Shown piece after piece: positions 9,313 through 18,622 of a stretch of 64,000 nucleotides of DNA. Position numbers and translations under genes: made by a program. The stretch is taken from NCBI RefSeq assembly GCF_002632875.1, contig NZ_NJCX01000009.1, positions 92,972 to 156,971 of the forward strand. Reading direction: 5' to 3'. The notes beneath the pieces were generated by a model, which worked only from the letters and a program-made list of their open reading frames with translations, had not been told where the DNA came from and did no database searches. This DNA is from Xenorhabdus kozodoii. Lineage in GTDB: Bacteria > Pseudomonadota > Gammaproteobacteria > Enterobacterales > Enterobacteriaceae. Position 1 is the first letter of the stretch, and each line of letters starts with the position of its first letter.

Positions 9313-10095
9313 ATGATCCGATCTTTATGGATTGCAAAGACTGGGCTGGATGCTCAGCAAACCAATATGGATGTTATTGCTAACAACTTGGCAAACGTCA
9401 GCACCAATGGCTTTAAACGTCAGCGTGCGGTGTTTGAAGATTTGCTCTATCAAACTGAACGCCAGCCTGGGGCGATGTCATCTGAACAGACTAACCTGCC
9501 ATCCGGTTTGCAGATTGGTACGGGGGCACGTCCAGTCGCAACCGAGCGGTTGCACAATCAAGGTAATCTGGCACAGACCAGCAACAGCAAAGATGTGGCC
9601 ATCAAGGGTCAGGGTCTTTTCCAGATCCAGATGCCGGATGGTACTGCGGGCTATACCCGTGATGGTTCATTCCAGGTGGATCAAAATGGCCAGTTAGTGA
9701 CAGCCGGGGGATTTCAGGTTATGCCGGCCATCATCATTCCAGACAACGCCACCAAACTCAATATTGCCCGTGACGGTATCGTCAGTGTCAATGTGCAGGG
9801 GCAAAGTGCGCCCCAGCAGGTTGGACAACTGACACTGACCACGTTCATCAACGAGAGCGGTTTGGAAAGTATCGGTGAAAACCTGTATCTGGAAACGAAC
9901 AGTTCTGGTGTCCCCGTGGAAAACGCACCAGGCATTAATGGCGCTGGATTGCTCTACCAAGGCTATGTTGAAACCTCTAACGTCAATGTGGCGGAAGAGT
10001 TGGTCAATATGATTCAGGTTCAGCGAGCCTATGAAATCAACAGCAAAGCGGTATCGACCTCTGATCAGATGCTGCAAAAACTGACTCAGTTATAA
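9313..10095 (+). CDS. flgG: Flagellar distal rod protein FlgG
   Basis: 260-residue distal rod subunit, the stretch of driveshaft that crosses the P and L rings. N-terminal motif [20 protein letters not shown] and C-terminal [19 protein letters not shown] are diagnostic. GGGAGGATAA precedes the ATG. The length equals that of E. coli FlgG. Confidence 0.96.
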   Translation: MIRSLWIAKTGLDAQQTNMDVIANNLANVSTNGFKRQRAVFEDLLYQTERQPGAMSSEQTNLPSGLQIGTGARPVATERLHNQGNLAQTSNSKDVAIKGQGLFQIQMPDGTAGYTRDGSFQVDQNGQLVTAGGFQVMPAIIIPDNATKLNIARDGIVSVNVQGQSAPQQVGQLTLTTFINESGLESIGENLYLETNSSGVPVENAPGINGAGLLYQGYVETSNVNVAEELVNMIQVQRAYEINSKAVSTSDQMLQKLTQL

Positions 10096-10162
10096 CCTAA
10101 CCGTTAAAGGTGGGGGAACACATTCCTCCACTATTTCGACGATAAATTTAAGAGCATAGAAG

Positions 10163-10942
10163 ATGGATACAATGCCCGTTGCCGAAAGCCATGCTAGCAA
10201 CCATGTAGCTTATGGCTCCACTGGTTTACGGAAAAACCAGAGAAATAAGTGGCGTATCAGTATATCTGTGGCGGTACTCGCATTGTCGGCACTGACATTA
10301 GGGGGCTGTGCTTATCTGCCGCACAAACCGCTGGTGAAAGGGCAAACAACAGCAAACCCTGCCGAAGCGCCCGCGCCAATGCCAAATGGTTCCATTTTTC
10401 AAACTGTCCAACCGGTCTATTACGGCTATCAACCGCTGTTTGAAGACCGCCGTCCACGTAATATCGGTGATACGCTGACGATTATCTTGCAAGAGAATGT
10501 CAGTGCGAGCAAAAACTCTTCCGCCAATGCCAGCCGTAATGGGAAAACCAGTTTCGCGGCTGCTTTGACCCCCCGTTTTTTACAGGGCTTGATGGGCGGT
10601 GGAAAAACCGATTTAGGGATGGAAGGAAATAACGAATTTGGCGGTAAAGGTGGTGCGAATGCCAACAATACCTTCCGGGGAACAATTACGGTGACGGTGG
10701 ATAGACTGCTGGCCAATGGCAACCTGCATGTGGTGGGGGAAAAACAGATCGCGATTAATCAGGGAACGGAGTTCATTCGTTTTTCTGGTGTTGTTAACCC
10801 GCGCACGATCACGGGCAACAACACGGTGAGTTCTAATCAGGTTGCTGATGCCCGTATTGAGTATGTTGGTGATGGTTATATCAACGAAGCACAACACATG
10901 GGTTGGTTGCAACGTTTCTTTATCAATATCTCACCGTTTTAA
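10163..10942 (+). CDS. flgH: Flagellar L-ring lipoprotein FlgH
   Basis: Outer-membrane lipoprotein forming the L ring. The lipobox LGGC places the lipidated cysteine at residue 49, after a hydrophobic stretch ([10 protein letters not shown]). The rest closely follows enterobacterial FlgH ([34 protein letters not shown]). The 48-residue leader before Cys49 is unusually long, because about 32 mostly polar residues precede the hydrophobic core. Internal starts with a clear ribosome-binding site are not obvious, so I keep the ATG at 10163, but the start may be overextended. Confidence 0.93.
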   Translation: MDTMPVAESHASNHVAYGSTGLRKNQRNKWRISISVAVLALSALTLGGCAYLPHKPLVKGQTTANPAEAPAPMPNGSIFQTVQPVYYGYQPLFEDRRPRNIGDTLTIILQENVSASKNSSANASRNGKTSFAAALTPRFLQGLMGGGKTDLGMEGNNEFGGKGGANANNTFRGTITVTVDRLLANGNLHVVGEKQIAINQGTEFIRFSGVVNPRTITGNNTVSSNQVADARIEYVGDGYINEAQHMGWLQRFFINISPF

Positions 10943-10957
10943 AACAGGATGGTCAGG

Positions 10958-12076
10958 ATGAGAAAATTAGTCGCCAGCCTTTTTACATTTTTGTTGGTGC
11001 TGTCCAGTACGTTCACCTCTCCCGGTGTTTTTGCAGAACGCATTCGTGATTTGACGACGATTGAGGGCGTCAGGGATAACGCGCTGATTGGTTATGGTCT
11101 GGTGGTTGGTCTGGATGGAACGGGTGACCAGACTATGCAGACGCCCTTTACCACCCAAAGCCTGAACAACATGTTGTCGCAGTTAGGGATCACCGTACCC
11201 GCCGGGACGAATATGCAACTTAAAAACGTTGCTGCCGTGATGGTGACGGCAAAATTGCCCCCTTTTGCGCGTGCCGGGCAGAACATTGATATTGTCGTTT
11301 CCTCGCTGGGCAATGCCAAAAGTTTGCGTGGAGGCACCTTGTTGATGACGCCGTTAAAAGGGGTCGATAACCAGGTTTACGCCTTGGCTCAGGGCAATAT
11401 TCTCGTGGGGGGAGCCGGTGCGAGTGCCGGTGGGAACAGCATCAAAGTTAATCAGCTTGCCGGTGGGCGGATCTCCAACGGTGCGGTGATTGAGCGTGAA
11501 TTGCCAACCCAGTTCGGCCAGAAAAGCACGCTGAACCTGCAACTGAATGATGATGATTTCGGGCTGGCTCAGAAAATCAGCGATGTGATCAACCGATTGA
11601 AGGGAACAGGGACAGCAACCCCGTTGGACTCCCGCACGGTTCAGTTACGTTTGCCGATTGATAACAGCGAACAGGTGAAGTTTCTGGCTCAAGTGCAAAA
11701 CTTGTCTATCCGTGTGGATGCCGGTGACGCCAAAGTGATTTTCAACTCCCGAACAGGCTCCGTGGTGATGAACCGCAATGTGACCCTCGACAGTTGTGCG
11801 ATTGCGCATGGTAGCTTATCGGTGACGGTTGAACGTCAGGTCGTGGTCAATCAGCCCAATACGCCATTGGCGGGAGGTAATACCGTCGTGACCCGTAATA
11901 CTGGCATTGGGATTCAGGAGCAGGGTGGTGCATTGCAGCAGCTCAGTGCCAGTGCGAATCTGACGCAAGTTGTGCGTGCATTGAATACGTTGGGGGCAAC
12001 GCCGACAGATTTAATGTCGATCTTGCAGGCAATGGAGAGCGCAGGTTGTCTGCGTGCGAAATTGGAGATTATCTGA
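10958..12076 (+). CDS. flgI: Flagellar P-ring protein FlgI
   Basis: About 372 residues; periplasmic P-ring subunit around the rod, chaperoned by FlgA. A signal peptide ([19 protein letters not shown], cleavage near VFA/ER) is followed by [15 protein letters not shown] and [12 protein letters not shown], the family signature. An ATG at 10949 is in frame, but AGGA (10946-10949) overlaps it and is 8 bases from the ATG at 10958, which I prefer. The stop TGA overlaps the flgJ ATG by one base. Confidence 0.95.
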   Translation: MRKLVASLFTFLLVLSSTFTSPGVFAERIRDLTTIEGVRDNALIGYGLVVGLDGTGDQTMQTPFTTQSLNNMLSQLGITVPAGTNMQLKNVAAVMVTAKLPPFARAGQNIDIVVSSLGNAKSLRGGTLLMTPLKGVDNQVYALAQGNILVGGAGASAGGNSIKVNQLAGGRISNGAVIERELPTQFGQKSTLNLQLNDDDFGLAQKISDVINRLKGTGTATPLDSRTVQLRLPIDNSEQVKFLAQVQNLSIRVDAGDAKVIFNSRTGSVVMNRNVTLDSCAIAHGSLSVTVERQVVVNQPNTPLAGGNTVVTRNTGIGIQEQGGALQQLSASANLTQVVRALNTLGATPTDLMSILQAMESAGCLRAKLEII

Positions 12077-13089
12077 TGAATGATGTTCTGACGATGTCCA
12101 ATGCGGCTTACGATGTTAACTCATTGCATTCATTGAAAGCTAAACTGTCACAGGAACCACAACAAGGGCTACGGGAAGTAGCCCAACAACTGGAAGGCGT
12201 CTTCGTGCAGATGATGCTGAAAAGTATGCGTTCTTCATTGCCGCAGGATGGCATGTTAAGCAGTGAGCAGACCCGGTTTTATACGTCGATATACGACCAA
12301 CAAATTGCCCAGGATCTTTCCCAAAAGGGATTGGGATTTGCTGACATGATCGTTAAGCAATTCTCTAATGCCAATAATATGCCCAGTGAATTAGCGGGCA
12401 CGATGCCGATGCCACTGGATAATGAAACCCTGCAAACCTTACCAAAGCAGGCATTGGAGCAAGTTATCCGTCGCGCGATACCTGATTTTAGGACACTGTC
12501 TAAAAGCTCTTCTTCGGCGCTCGCCAAGGGTTCGACTCAGTATGACGCCTCTCAATATAACCCAACCCAGCCAAAGCCATTGCCGATGCACAGCACCCGC
12601 TTTGTTTCCATGCTTTCCGTACCGGCACAGTTGGCAAGCCAGCAAAGTGGTATTCCCCATTTATTGATTATTGCACAGGCTGCACTGGAGTCTGGTTGGG
12701 GGCAGCGGGAGATCCTGACGAAAGAAGGCAAACCAAGTTATAACGTGTTTGGCATTAAGGCAGGGAAACACTGGCAAGGGCCAGTTACCCAGATTATGAC
12801 GACAGAATATATTGATGGTGAGCCGAAAAAAATGCAGGACAGTTTTCGCGTCTATGGCTCTTATGTGGAAGCGATAACGGATTACGTTAACTTGCTGACG
12901 GAAAACCCCCGTTACGCCAAGGTTGTACAGTCAACCACAGCGGAGCAGGGTGCCTATTCCTTACAAGAGGCAGGATACGCCACCGATCCCGGCTATGCCC
13001 AAAAATTAGTGTCATTGATCCAGCAGTTAAAAATCACCGGCAATCAAATGGCAAAAGCCTATGCCTATGATTTCGATAACCTGTTTTGA
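12076..13089 (+). CDS. flgJ: Peptidoglycan hydrolase / rod cap FlgJ
   Basis: 337-residue two-domain protein: an N-terminal rod-capping half (about 1-150, VFVQMMLKSMRSSLPQDG) and a C-terminal glucosaminidase half that opens peptidoglycan for the rod. AALESGWGQ carries the likely catalytic glutamate near residue 205, and the domain continues through YNVFGIKAG and AGYATDPGYA. The ATG at 12076 overlaps the flgI stop (TGATG). An upstream in-frame TTG at 12046 would sit inside flgI and is not needed. Confidence 0.95.
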   Translation: MNDVLTMSNAAYDVNSLHSLKAKLSQEPQQGLREVAQQLEGVFVQMMLKSMRSSLPQDGMLSSEQTRFYTSIYDQQIAQDLSQKGLGFADMIVKQFSNANNMPSELAGTMPMPLDNETLQTLPKQALEQVIRRAIPDFRTLSKSSSSALAKGSTQYDASQYNPTQPKPLPMHSTRFVSMLSVPAQLASQQSGIPHLLIIAQAALESGWGQREILTKEGKPSYNVFGIKAGKHWQGPVTQIMTTEYIDGEPKKMQDSFRVYGSYVEAITDYVNLLTENPRYAKVVQSTTAEQGAYSLQEAGYATDPGYAQKLVSLIQQLKITGNQMAKAYAYDFDNLF

Positions 13090-13136
13090 AGCGATTAATT
13101 TCAGGGATGCTTATTGAAATAACGCCAAAAAAAGTG

Positions 13137-13160
13137 GCACTGAGTTTAGTGCTATTTTCG
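13137..13160 (+). terminator. Weak hairpin downstream of flgJ
   Basis: GGCACT / AGTGCT stem followed by ATTTT, just before the sigma-28 promoter of flgK. It may reduce read-through from the rod-hook operon into flgKL. Confidence 0.3.
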
Positions 13161-13161
13161 C

Positions 13162-13188
13162 TCAAGGATCAGGAGATTTTGCCGATAA
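13162..13188 (+). promoter_or_regulatory. Sigma-28 (FliA) promoter of flgKL
   Basis: TCAAGGAT, 11-base spacer, GCCGATAA. The -10 element is perfect and the -35 element keeps about five of eight consensus positions. It lies 60 bases upstream of flgK and makes flgKL late (class III) genes, as in E. coli. Confidence 0.75.
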
Positions 13189-13248
13189 CTGTAGCAGTGC
13201 ATTACCTCCCACGATGGAGGCATAACGAAAACGTAAAAGGATCTACAC

Positions 13249-14889
13249 ATGTCCAATAATCTGATAAATACTGCCATGAGTGGTATTAATTCTGCGCAGG
13301 TGGCGATGAGCGTAGTGGGTAATAATATTGCTAATGCCAGGGTTGAGGGATATCACCGCCAGACAACAGTCATGTCGCAAAATAGTGGCAGCATGTCACC
13401 CGTTGGCTTTATTGGCAATGGTGCGCATGTTAACTCCGTTAATCGTCAATATGATGAATTTGTTAATCAGCAATATAGCACCGCACAGACCAAACTTGAT
13501 GCACTGGTCACATACAAAAATCAGGCCTTCCAAGTTGACGACCTACTGGCGGATAAGGTAACCAGCCTTTCCAGCTCGATGGACGATTTCTTTAACAGCA
13601 TGAGTGTACTTGCCGGTAATGCAGAAGACAGTGCGGCAAGAACCACCGTGCGGGACAAAGCGGAGGGGCTGGTTAACCGATTTAAAGAAGCCGATCTCTC
13701 TCTCCGTGATATGGACAGCGGTCTCAATAGCCAAATTGAGCAAAATGTCAAAGATATCAATAAATATGCGGAAGAAATTGCCTTCCTGAACGGTGAAGTT
13801 TCTCGCATGCGTGGTGCCGGGGATGGCGAACCGCTGGCCTTACTGGATAAACGTGATAATGCGCTGTATGAGTTGAATCGACGGATTGACGTGGAAATGA
13901 CCCAGCAAGATGGGGGGGTTTACAACGTTTCATTTGGTGGTGGCATGTCACTGGTGTCGGGCAGTAAATCTTATCGGTTGGAAGCGATCCCCTCCAGTGC
14001 AGATAGTCGTCGTATTACGCTGGGCTATAATAACGGCACGGTAGGAACGAAAGAGATTGATGAACGCTTTATCTCGCAAGGCATGCTGGGTGGTGCCTTG
14101 CGGGTGCGTAGTGAAATGATAGATACAACCCGCAATCAATTAAACCAGTTGGGCTTAGTGATGGCGGATCAATTCAATCAGGTTCAACGCAAGGGTTTCG
14201 ATCTAAACGGTAATTCCGGTATTGATTTCTTCAACTTTTCGCAGCCAGAGACTATTGCTAACAGCAATAATAAAGGTACGGCCGAAATTAAAGTGGCATA
14301 CGCCGATACCACTAAAGTCAAAGACAGCGACTACACCCTCCAGTACGAAGGCGGGGATTGGAAAGTACAGCGTGTTGCTGACCGGGAAATGATCGCTGTC
14401 ACCAAAAAGGGTGATACGCTGGAATTTGACGGCCTGACAGTCGAAATCACTGCGGCTCATCCACAAGATAATGATCGGTATACACTGAAAACAGTCAGTA
14501 GTGCCATCGCGACACTTGAAGTCAATATTAAGGATCCCTCCCAACTGGCAATGGCGGGTGCCAAAGATTCTGGCCCAAGTGATAACAACAATGCAAAGAA
14601 ATTCGTTAACCTGCAAAAAGAAAAGCTGATTAACGGCAAGCATAGTTTGACTGATGCTTATGCATCGCTGGTCAGTACGGTAGGCAGTAAAACCAATAGC
14701 GCCCAACGTAGTGCGGAAGCGCAAAATATCAACGTACAGGCGCTTAAAAAAGTTCGCGAGTCTATTTCTGGGGTCAGTCTGGATGAGGAATACGGTGAAC
14801 TGCAACGCTTGCAGCAATACTATTTGTCAAATGCCCGTGTTATCCAGACTGCATCGACACTGTTTAATGCCATTTTGGACATTCGTTAA
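13249..14889 (+). CDS. flgK: Hook-filament junction protein 1 FlgK (HAP1)
   Basis: 546-residue junction protein joining hook and filament; exported with the chaperone FlgN. It starts MSNNLINTAMSGINSAQVAM with the axial motif GNNIANARVEGYHRQ, and ends with the typical helix LQQYYLSNARVIQTASTLFN. A sigma-28 promoter lies upstream and flgL follows at 35 bp. Confidence 0.95.
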   Translation: MSNNLINTAMSGINSAQVAMSVVGNNIANARVEGYHRQTTVMSQNSGSMSPVGFIGNGAHVNSVNRQYDEFVNQQYSTAQTKLDALVTYKNQAFQVDDLLADKVTSLSSSMDDFFNSMSVLAGNAEDSAARTTVRDKAEGLVNRFKEADLSLRDMDSGLNSQIEQNVKDINKYAEEIAFLNGEVSRMRGAGDGEPLALLDKRDNALYELNRRIDVEMTQQDGGVYNVSFGGGMSLVSGSKSYRLEAIPSSADSRRITLGYNNGTVGTKEIDERFISQGMLGGALRVRSEMIDTTRNQLNQLGLVMADQFNQVQRKGFDLNGNSGIDFFNFSQPETIANSNNKGTAEIKVAYADTTKVKDSDYTLQYEGGDWKVQRVADREMIAVTKKGDTLEFDGLTVEITAAHPQDNDRYTLKTVSSAIATLEVNIKDPSQLAMAGAKDSGPSDNNNAKKFVNLQKEKLINGKHSLTDAYASLVSTVGSKTNSAQRSAEAQNINVQALKKVRESISGVSLDEEYGELQRLQQYYLSNARVIQTASTLFNAILDIR

Positions 14890-14924
14890 TCATCAGTGGC
14901 TAAAGAGAAAAAGGAAATCATATT

Positions 14925-15884
14925 GTGCGCATAAGTACGAATCTTTTATATAGCCAAAAAATGGATGGCATTTTAGGCTCCCAGGCGAAATGGATGCAAT
15001 ACGGTGAACAGTTATCCAGCGGGAAACGTGTTCTCAATCCTTCTGATGATCCCTTGGCGGCTTCACAGAGTATTATGGTTGCCCAGTCTGAATCACAGAA
15101 TCAGCAATTTTTAATGGCACGTGTCTTTGCCAAAAACACGATGTCAACCCAATCGAGCACGATCGACAGTGCCGTATTGGTGGCCCAAAATGTTCTGGAA
15201 ACATTAGTTGCAGCGGCGGATGAACAAAGTGATCACGATCGTGAATCTTATGCCCAGCAGTTAGACGGGCTTAAACAGCAACTGCTGAACCTAGGTAATA
15301 AAACCGATGGCAATGGCCGCTATATTTTTGCGGGTTATAAGACTGATGTTCCACCTTTCGAGGCGGATAGCAGTGGAAAAGTTCACTACAAAGGTGGGTA
15401 TGAGGCGATAACCCAAAATGTGGATGACAATCGTTCCATGATTATCGCCCATACCGGGGACAAGGTTTTTTTATCGGCAACGTCCAACCCGAAAAAAGAG
15501 CCTGATGGCAGTGTAGAATCAGATATTTTTGCCACTATTGATTTCGCTATCGAAGCGCTTAGAAAGCCATTTACGGACGCCAGCGAAGCAGAAAAAGCGG
15601 AAGCACGGGGTTTGATTGATAAGGCTAACCGCGGTATACATAATAGCCTGAACAACTTATATTCGGCAAACGCGACCTTGGGGCTACAACTTCAGGAAAT
15701 GGATAAACTGGATGCGTTAGCCAGTGAACGCAGTATTGCCAATCAAGTCCGCATGAGTGAATTAGTCGATGCCGATTGGGTTTCCGCCATTTCCAGTTAT
15801 CAACAAGAGAAGACTGCGTTACAGGCTTCCTATAAAGTTTTTTCTGACTTAAAGGGCATGTCTTTATTTGAGATGTCTCGTTAA
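14925..15884 (+). CDS. flgL: Hook-filament junction protein 3 FlgL (HAP3)
   Basis: 319-residue second junction protein, structurally a short flagellin. The N-terminus MRISTNLLYSQKMDGIL and the SSGKRVLNPSDDPLAAS motif match FlgL. The start is GTG (14925), with AAGGAA about 9 bases upstream. A strong hairpin terminator follows. In related genomes that I recall, the fliR operon comes next; here an accessory block of about 15.6 kb intervenes. Confidence 0.95.
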   Translation: MRISTNLLYSQKMDGILGSQAKWMQYGEQLSSGKRVLNPSDDPLAASQSIMVAQSESQNQQFLMARVFAKNTMSTQSSTIDSAVLVAQNVLETLVAAADEQSDHDRESYAQQLDGLKQQLLNLGNKTDGNGRYIFAGYKTDVPPFEADSSGKVHYKGGYEAITQNVDDNRSMIIAHTGDKVFLSATSNPKKEPDGSVESDIFATIDFAIEALRKPFTDASEAEKAEARGLIDKANRGIHNSLNNLYSANATLGLQLQEMDKLDALASERSIANQVRMSELVDADWVSAISSYQQEKTALQASYKVFSDLKGMSLFEMSR

Positions 15885-15954
15885 TTAAGCTTGGTATCGT
15901 TCCTAATTTTCACATTACAGCTTATTGGCCGTACACTCTGACTCCCGTTATATC

Positions 15955-15992
15955 GCCCTTACTTTTTCTCTCAAACAGAAGAAAGTAAGGGC
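15955..15992 (+). terminator. Hairpin terminator after flgL
   Basis: Perfect 11-bp stem GCCCTTACTTT / AAAGTAAGGGC around a 16-base loop, followed by TTATTGATTTCC. It lies 70 bases after the flgL stop and closes the flg operon. Confidence 0.6.
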
Positions 15993-16306
15993 TTATTGAT
16001 TTCCTTTTATGCCTTAATTTTCAGGTTACCCCTCCGATATGTGCATCCCATAATCACGGATAATGGCGGCGACTTTCAGCCGGGAGTTGGTATTGACAGA
16101 ATCAGGGGAACGCGTACTTAAGAAAAGATTTCTTGTGAGAAAATCTGATCCATTGAACCCCTAAATCGCAAAATATATTGTTACGTATTAATGATGTTCT
16201 TAGAAAAATGAGTTTAATTCAATGGCATATTGTTTTGATATGTGCCTTTTCTCTTTTAATGTTTTGGTTTAGGATTTGTATCCAGATTTTATAAACTTTC
16301 ATTGAA
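15993..16306. other. Intergenic region with a decayed reading frame
   Basis: No intact gene. On the minus strand, 16026-16160 is a 44-codon open stretch ending SRLKVAAIIRDYGMHISEG, without a start or ribosome-binding site. The pattern VNTNSRLKVAAI resembles the end of a LuxR/NarL-type helix-turn-helix domain, so this may be the tail of a lost regulator; low confidence. Confidence 0.35.
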
Positions 16307-16340
16307 AAGGGAGGTTATGCTTATTAGCATAACCTCCCTT
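16307..16340 (-). terminator. Strong hairpin terminator of the CaaX-protein gene
   Basis: Perfect 15-bp stem AAGGGAGGTTATGCT / AGCATAACCTCCCTT with loop TATT. On the minus strand it is followed by TTTCAATG. It starts 7 bases after the stop of the gene at 16347. Confidence 0.7.
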
Positions 16341-16346
16341 GTTCTT

Positions 16347-17120
16347 TCACATTATTATACACTTTCTGGCTGAAGGTTCTCCATCTATTATAACTTTCCT
16401 GTCTGGGTATATTTCAATATTAGAAATAGTCAATTTATTTCCATGCCCTACAGCAGTGTAAGTATATTTACCTAATGGGGATTCATTAAACTCAGGGTCA
16501 GTATTATCATTGTCATTGATATAAATGGTTTTTCCTCTCAAACTCCATTCAGCCATCTTAATTTTCCATCTATCATTATAATTGATCGCAGGGCAAACAA
16601 TACCTGCCCACGGATCACATATCCATGCATTTTGCGGAAATATGTTGGGAGGGGATTCCATATTAAGTCTTGGGATATCTTGATTGTTACTGGGAGGGCA
16701 AACCATAACAAAAGCATGACCATGAGGGGGTAACAAACCAACAATCTGTAAAGATAATGGCTGATAACCTGTATAGGATAATGTTGGGTTATAAAATAAA
16801 TGAAAGAGTCTATCTTTATGTTTTTTCTTTAAATAATATAAGGCATAAAGAGATAATAACACACAATTGCCGACTAAAAGTTTATTTTTATTCCTGTTCA
16901 GGAAGTCATATATTTCTTTGTAAGGTAAATGTTCTTCTAATAATCTATTGCGTAAAGTGATAAAAATTTCGCCCCTTTTTTCAATTCCTAGGTCAGAATA
17001 AAAAATCCTCTTTTCGGCTGGCAAAATATTAGGATCATAATAATTAACATTACATGATTTTCCCTTAAATACTGCTCTGGCCGCTTGCATGGCATCATGC
17101 AAAATTTCTTCAATTGTCAT
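16347..17120 (-). CDS. Putative papain-like cysteine protease/deamidase effector with C-terminal CaaX box
   Basis: 257-residue protein without a signal peptide; I do not recognise the family. Three spaced motifs suggest a papain-like Cys-His-Asp triad: GNC with Cys86, HGHAF with His135, and WICDPWAG with Asp169. Such folds occur in bacterial effectors that cleave, deamidate or crosslink host proteins. The last four residues, CIIM (254-257), form a perfect eukaryotic CaaX prenylation box preceded by basic SARK, a signal with no known use inside bacteria but one that some secreted effectors exploit to reach host membranes. The gene is AT-rich, stands alone, has AAGGAT before its ATG and its own terminator. 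Host targeting is an inference. Export route unknown. A helical cytosolic hydrolase is the alternative. Confidence 0.6.
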   Translation of the reverse strand: MTIEEILHDAMQAARAVFKGKSCNVNYYDPNILPAEKRIFYSDLGIEKRGEIFITLRNRLLEEHLPYKEIYDFLNRNKNKLLVGNCVLLSLYALYYLKKKHKDRLFHLFYNPTLSYTGYQPLSLQIVGLLPPHGHAFVMVCPPSNNQDIPRLNMESPPNIFPQNAWICDPWAGIVCPAINYNDRWKIKMAEWSLRGKTIYINDNDNTDPEFNESPLGKYTYTAVGHGNKLTISNIEIYPDRKVIIDGEPSARKCIIM

Positions 17121-17424
17121 ATTGATATCCTTAAATCAGTTGATTGATTTTACCTGGTAAGCTAAATGAGTGGTAATATATAAACAGTACTAAAAATTGT
17201 TGATAACTGGTTATAATAGTTAACCACATAAATTAATACGCTCTTTTTTAATGTTAAACAAGTTATATTTTACATGGCAATTAACTGATTAATTTTTATT
17301 GATGATAATAAAGATCTGCAACTTAAAATTTATGGTGGACAAATTCTGGCCTGATTGCTATCTATTCTTTAATGGTCAACAAGATATAAAAAAAGACATA
17401 GTAAGATGATTGATAAATAATATT
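17121..17424. other. AT-rich upstream region of the CaaX-protein gene
   Basis: About 300 bp of very AT-rich sequence between the CaaX-protein start and the tandem repeats. It must carry the promoter of the minus-strand gene; no sigma-28 box and no convincing -35/-10 pair could be assigned. No reading frame worth calling. Confidence 0.4.
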
Positions 17425-17425
17425 A

Positions 17426-17531
17426 TATACAATCTAACTTCAAGATGCGTGTGATTTCTCCCCGCGAAGCGGGGAGAAATCAGGTTTCATATAGTGTTGT
17501 AAATTGCAACTTGAAGTTGCATGCGTATATA
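17426..17531 (+). repeat. MITE-like palindromic repeat (copy 2, diverged)
   Basis: Starts TATACAATCTAACTTCAAGA and ends CATGCGTATATA, with a central palindrome GATTTCTCCCCGC / GCGGGGAGAAATC. Same architecture as copies 1 and 3 but diverged. It overlaps copy 3 by the shared TATA. Confidence 0.65.
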
Positions 17532-17630
17532 CCCATCGCCTTTCAAGATGCGTTTTATATCTCCCCGCAGCGGGGAGATATAAGCACTTCCATTGGTTTG
17601 CAAACTGAAACTTGAAGTTGGATTGGTATA
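17528..17630 (+). repeat. MITE-like palindromic repeat (copy 3)
   Basis: Starts TATACCCATCGCCTTTCAAG and ends CTTGAAGTTGGATTGGTATA, with a central palindrome TATATCTCCCCGC / GCGGGGAGATATA. Its reverse complement is almost the same as copy 1 at 2352-2456. Lies head to tail with copy 2, upstream of the SDR gene. Confidence 0.8.
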
Positions 17631-17746
17631 GAGCGTGTGATGATTGAATATCTTGTTTTTTGAAATTTTAAAAAATGAAACCAATGCATTAATTGTATTT
17701 GATATTACACGATGAGCTTTAAAAATATCTCCATAAGGGTAATAAC

Positions 17747-18505
17747 ATGATTCGATTTGAGGATAAGGTTGTCATTATTACTGGCGCAGGTAGCGGTATT
17801 GGCGAGGCTACAGCAAAGCGTTTCTCACAAGAGGGTGCCATTGTGGTATTGGCTGGACGGGACACGGAGAAACTTAACCGTGTATTCAGTGAACTGCCAT
17901 CGAGTAAAGCGTTGGTGATCCAGACTGACGTTGCTAACCGGGGATCGGCGCAGAATATGGTTGATGAAACGCTCAGGCATTTTGGCCGGATAGATATTCT
18001 GGTGAATAACGCGGGCTTGTACGTAGTGGGTGATTTATTAAGCGTTTCACAAGAAGAGGGTGATACAGTACTGGCGACGAATCTCAATGGTGTACTTAAT
18101 TGCAGTTATGCTGCCTTGCCTCATTTGCTGAAAAGCAAAGGGTGTATTGTCAATAATGCTTCGGTATCTGGCTTGGGAGGGGATTGGGGCGGCGCTCACT
18201 ATTGCGCTGCGAAAGGCGCTGTCGTGAATCTAACCCGTGCAATGGCGCTGGATTACGGCTCACAGGGGATCCGTGTCAATGCGGTTTGTCCCAGTTTAGT
18301 ATTGACCCCGATGGTTGAACGTTTTGATGATGAAACCCTGGCGTATTTCGATAGCCGTATTCCGTTAAAAAGGGCGGGTCAACCTTTTGAGGTGGCGGCA
18401 GCCATTGCTTTTTTAGCCAGCGAAGATGCCAGTTTCATTAATGGGGTGAATTTGCCGATAGATGGCGGCGTAACGGCATCCAATGGCCAACCTAATTTTA
18501 ACTAA
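17747..18505 (+). CDS. Short-chain dehydrogenase/reductase (SDR family)
   Basis: 252-residue NAD(P)-dependent oxidoreductase of the classical SDR type. The Rossmann glycine motif TGAGSGIG lies at about residues 12-19, NNAG at about 90, the catalytic serine in NNASVSG, and YCAAK provides the Tyr/Lys pair. The C-terminus INGVNLPIDGGVTAS is typical. The substrate is unknown. It converges on the NRPS gene at 18623; whether it modifies the NRPS product or precursor is untested. AAGGGTAA precedes the ATG. Confidence 0.88.
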   Translation: MIRFEDKVVIITGAGSGIGEATAKRFSQEGAIVVLAGRDTEKLNRVFSELPSSKALVIQTDVANRGSAQNMVDETLRHFGRIDILVNNAGLYVVGDLLSVSQEEGDTVLATNLNGVLNCSYAALPHLLKSKGCIVNNASVSGLGGDWGGAHYCAAKGAVVNLTRAMALDYGSQGIRVNAVCPSLVLTPMVERFDDETLAYFDSRIPLKRAGQPFEVAAAIAFLASEDASFINGVNLPIDGGVTASNGQPNFN

Positions 18506-18581
18506 CGGGGTTTTCTGAAAAATACGTTCCAGAAAATAGGGCTTATCAGCGAAGGTATTGCCGGTTAGCTCAGCAATTGAA

Positions 18582-18611
18582 AAGTGGCTCCACGGGGGCG
18601 TGGAACCACTT
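18582..18611 (+). terminator. Hairpin terminator between the SDR and NRPS genes
   Basis: 13-bp stem AAGTGGCTCCACG / CGTGGAACCACTT with one mismatch and a GGGG loop, followed on the plus strand by GATTTTTG. It ends 12 bases short of the NRPS stop, so it may serve both converging genes. Confidence 0.65.
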
Positions 18612-18622
18612 GATTTTTGTGG

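Noticed and set aside
12046..12075. TTG start extending FlgJ by ten residues
   Set aside because: It lies wholly inside flgI, and the ATG at 12076 overlapping the flgI stop gives the normal FlgJ N-terminus.
17426..17630. Repeated palindromes as a small CRISPR or attenuator
   Set aside because: Units of about 104 bp with terminal repeats and a copy at 2352 in another context fit a mobile repeat; no spacers and no cas genes.
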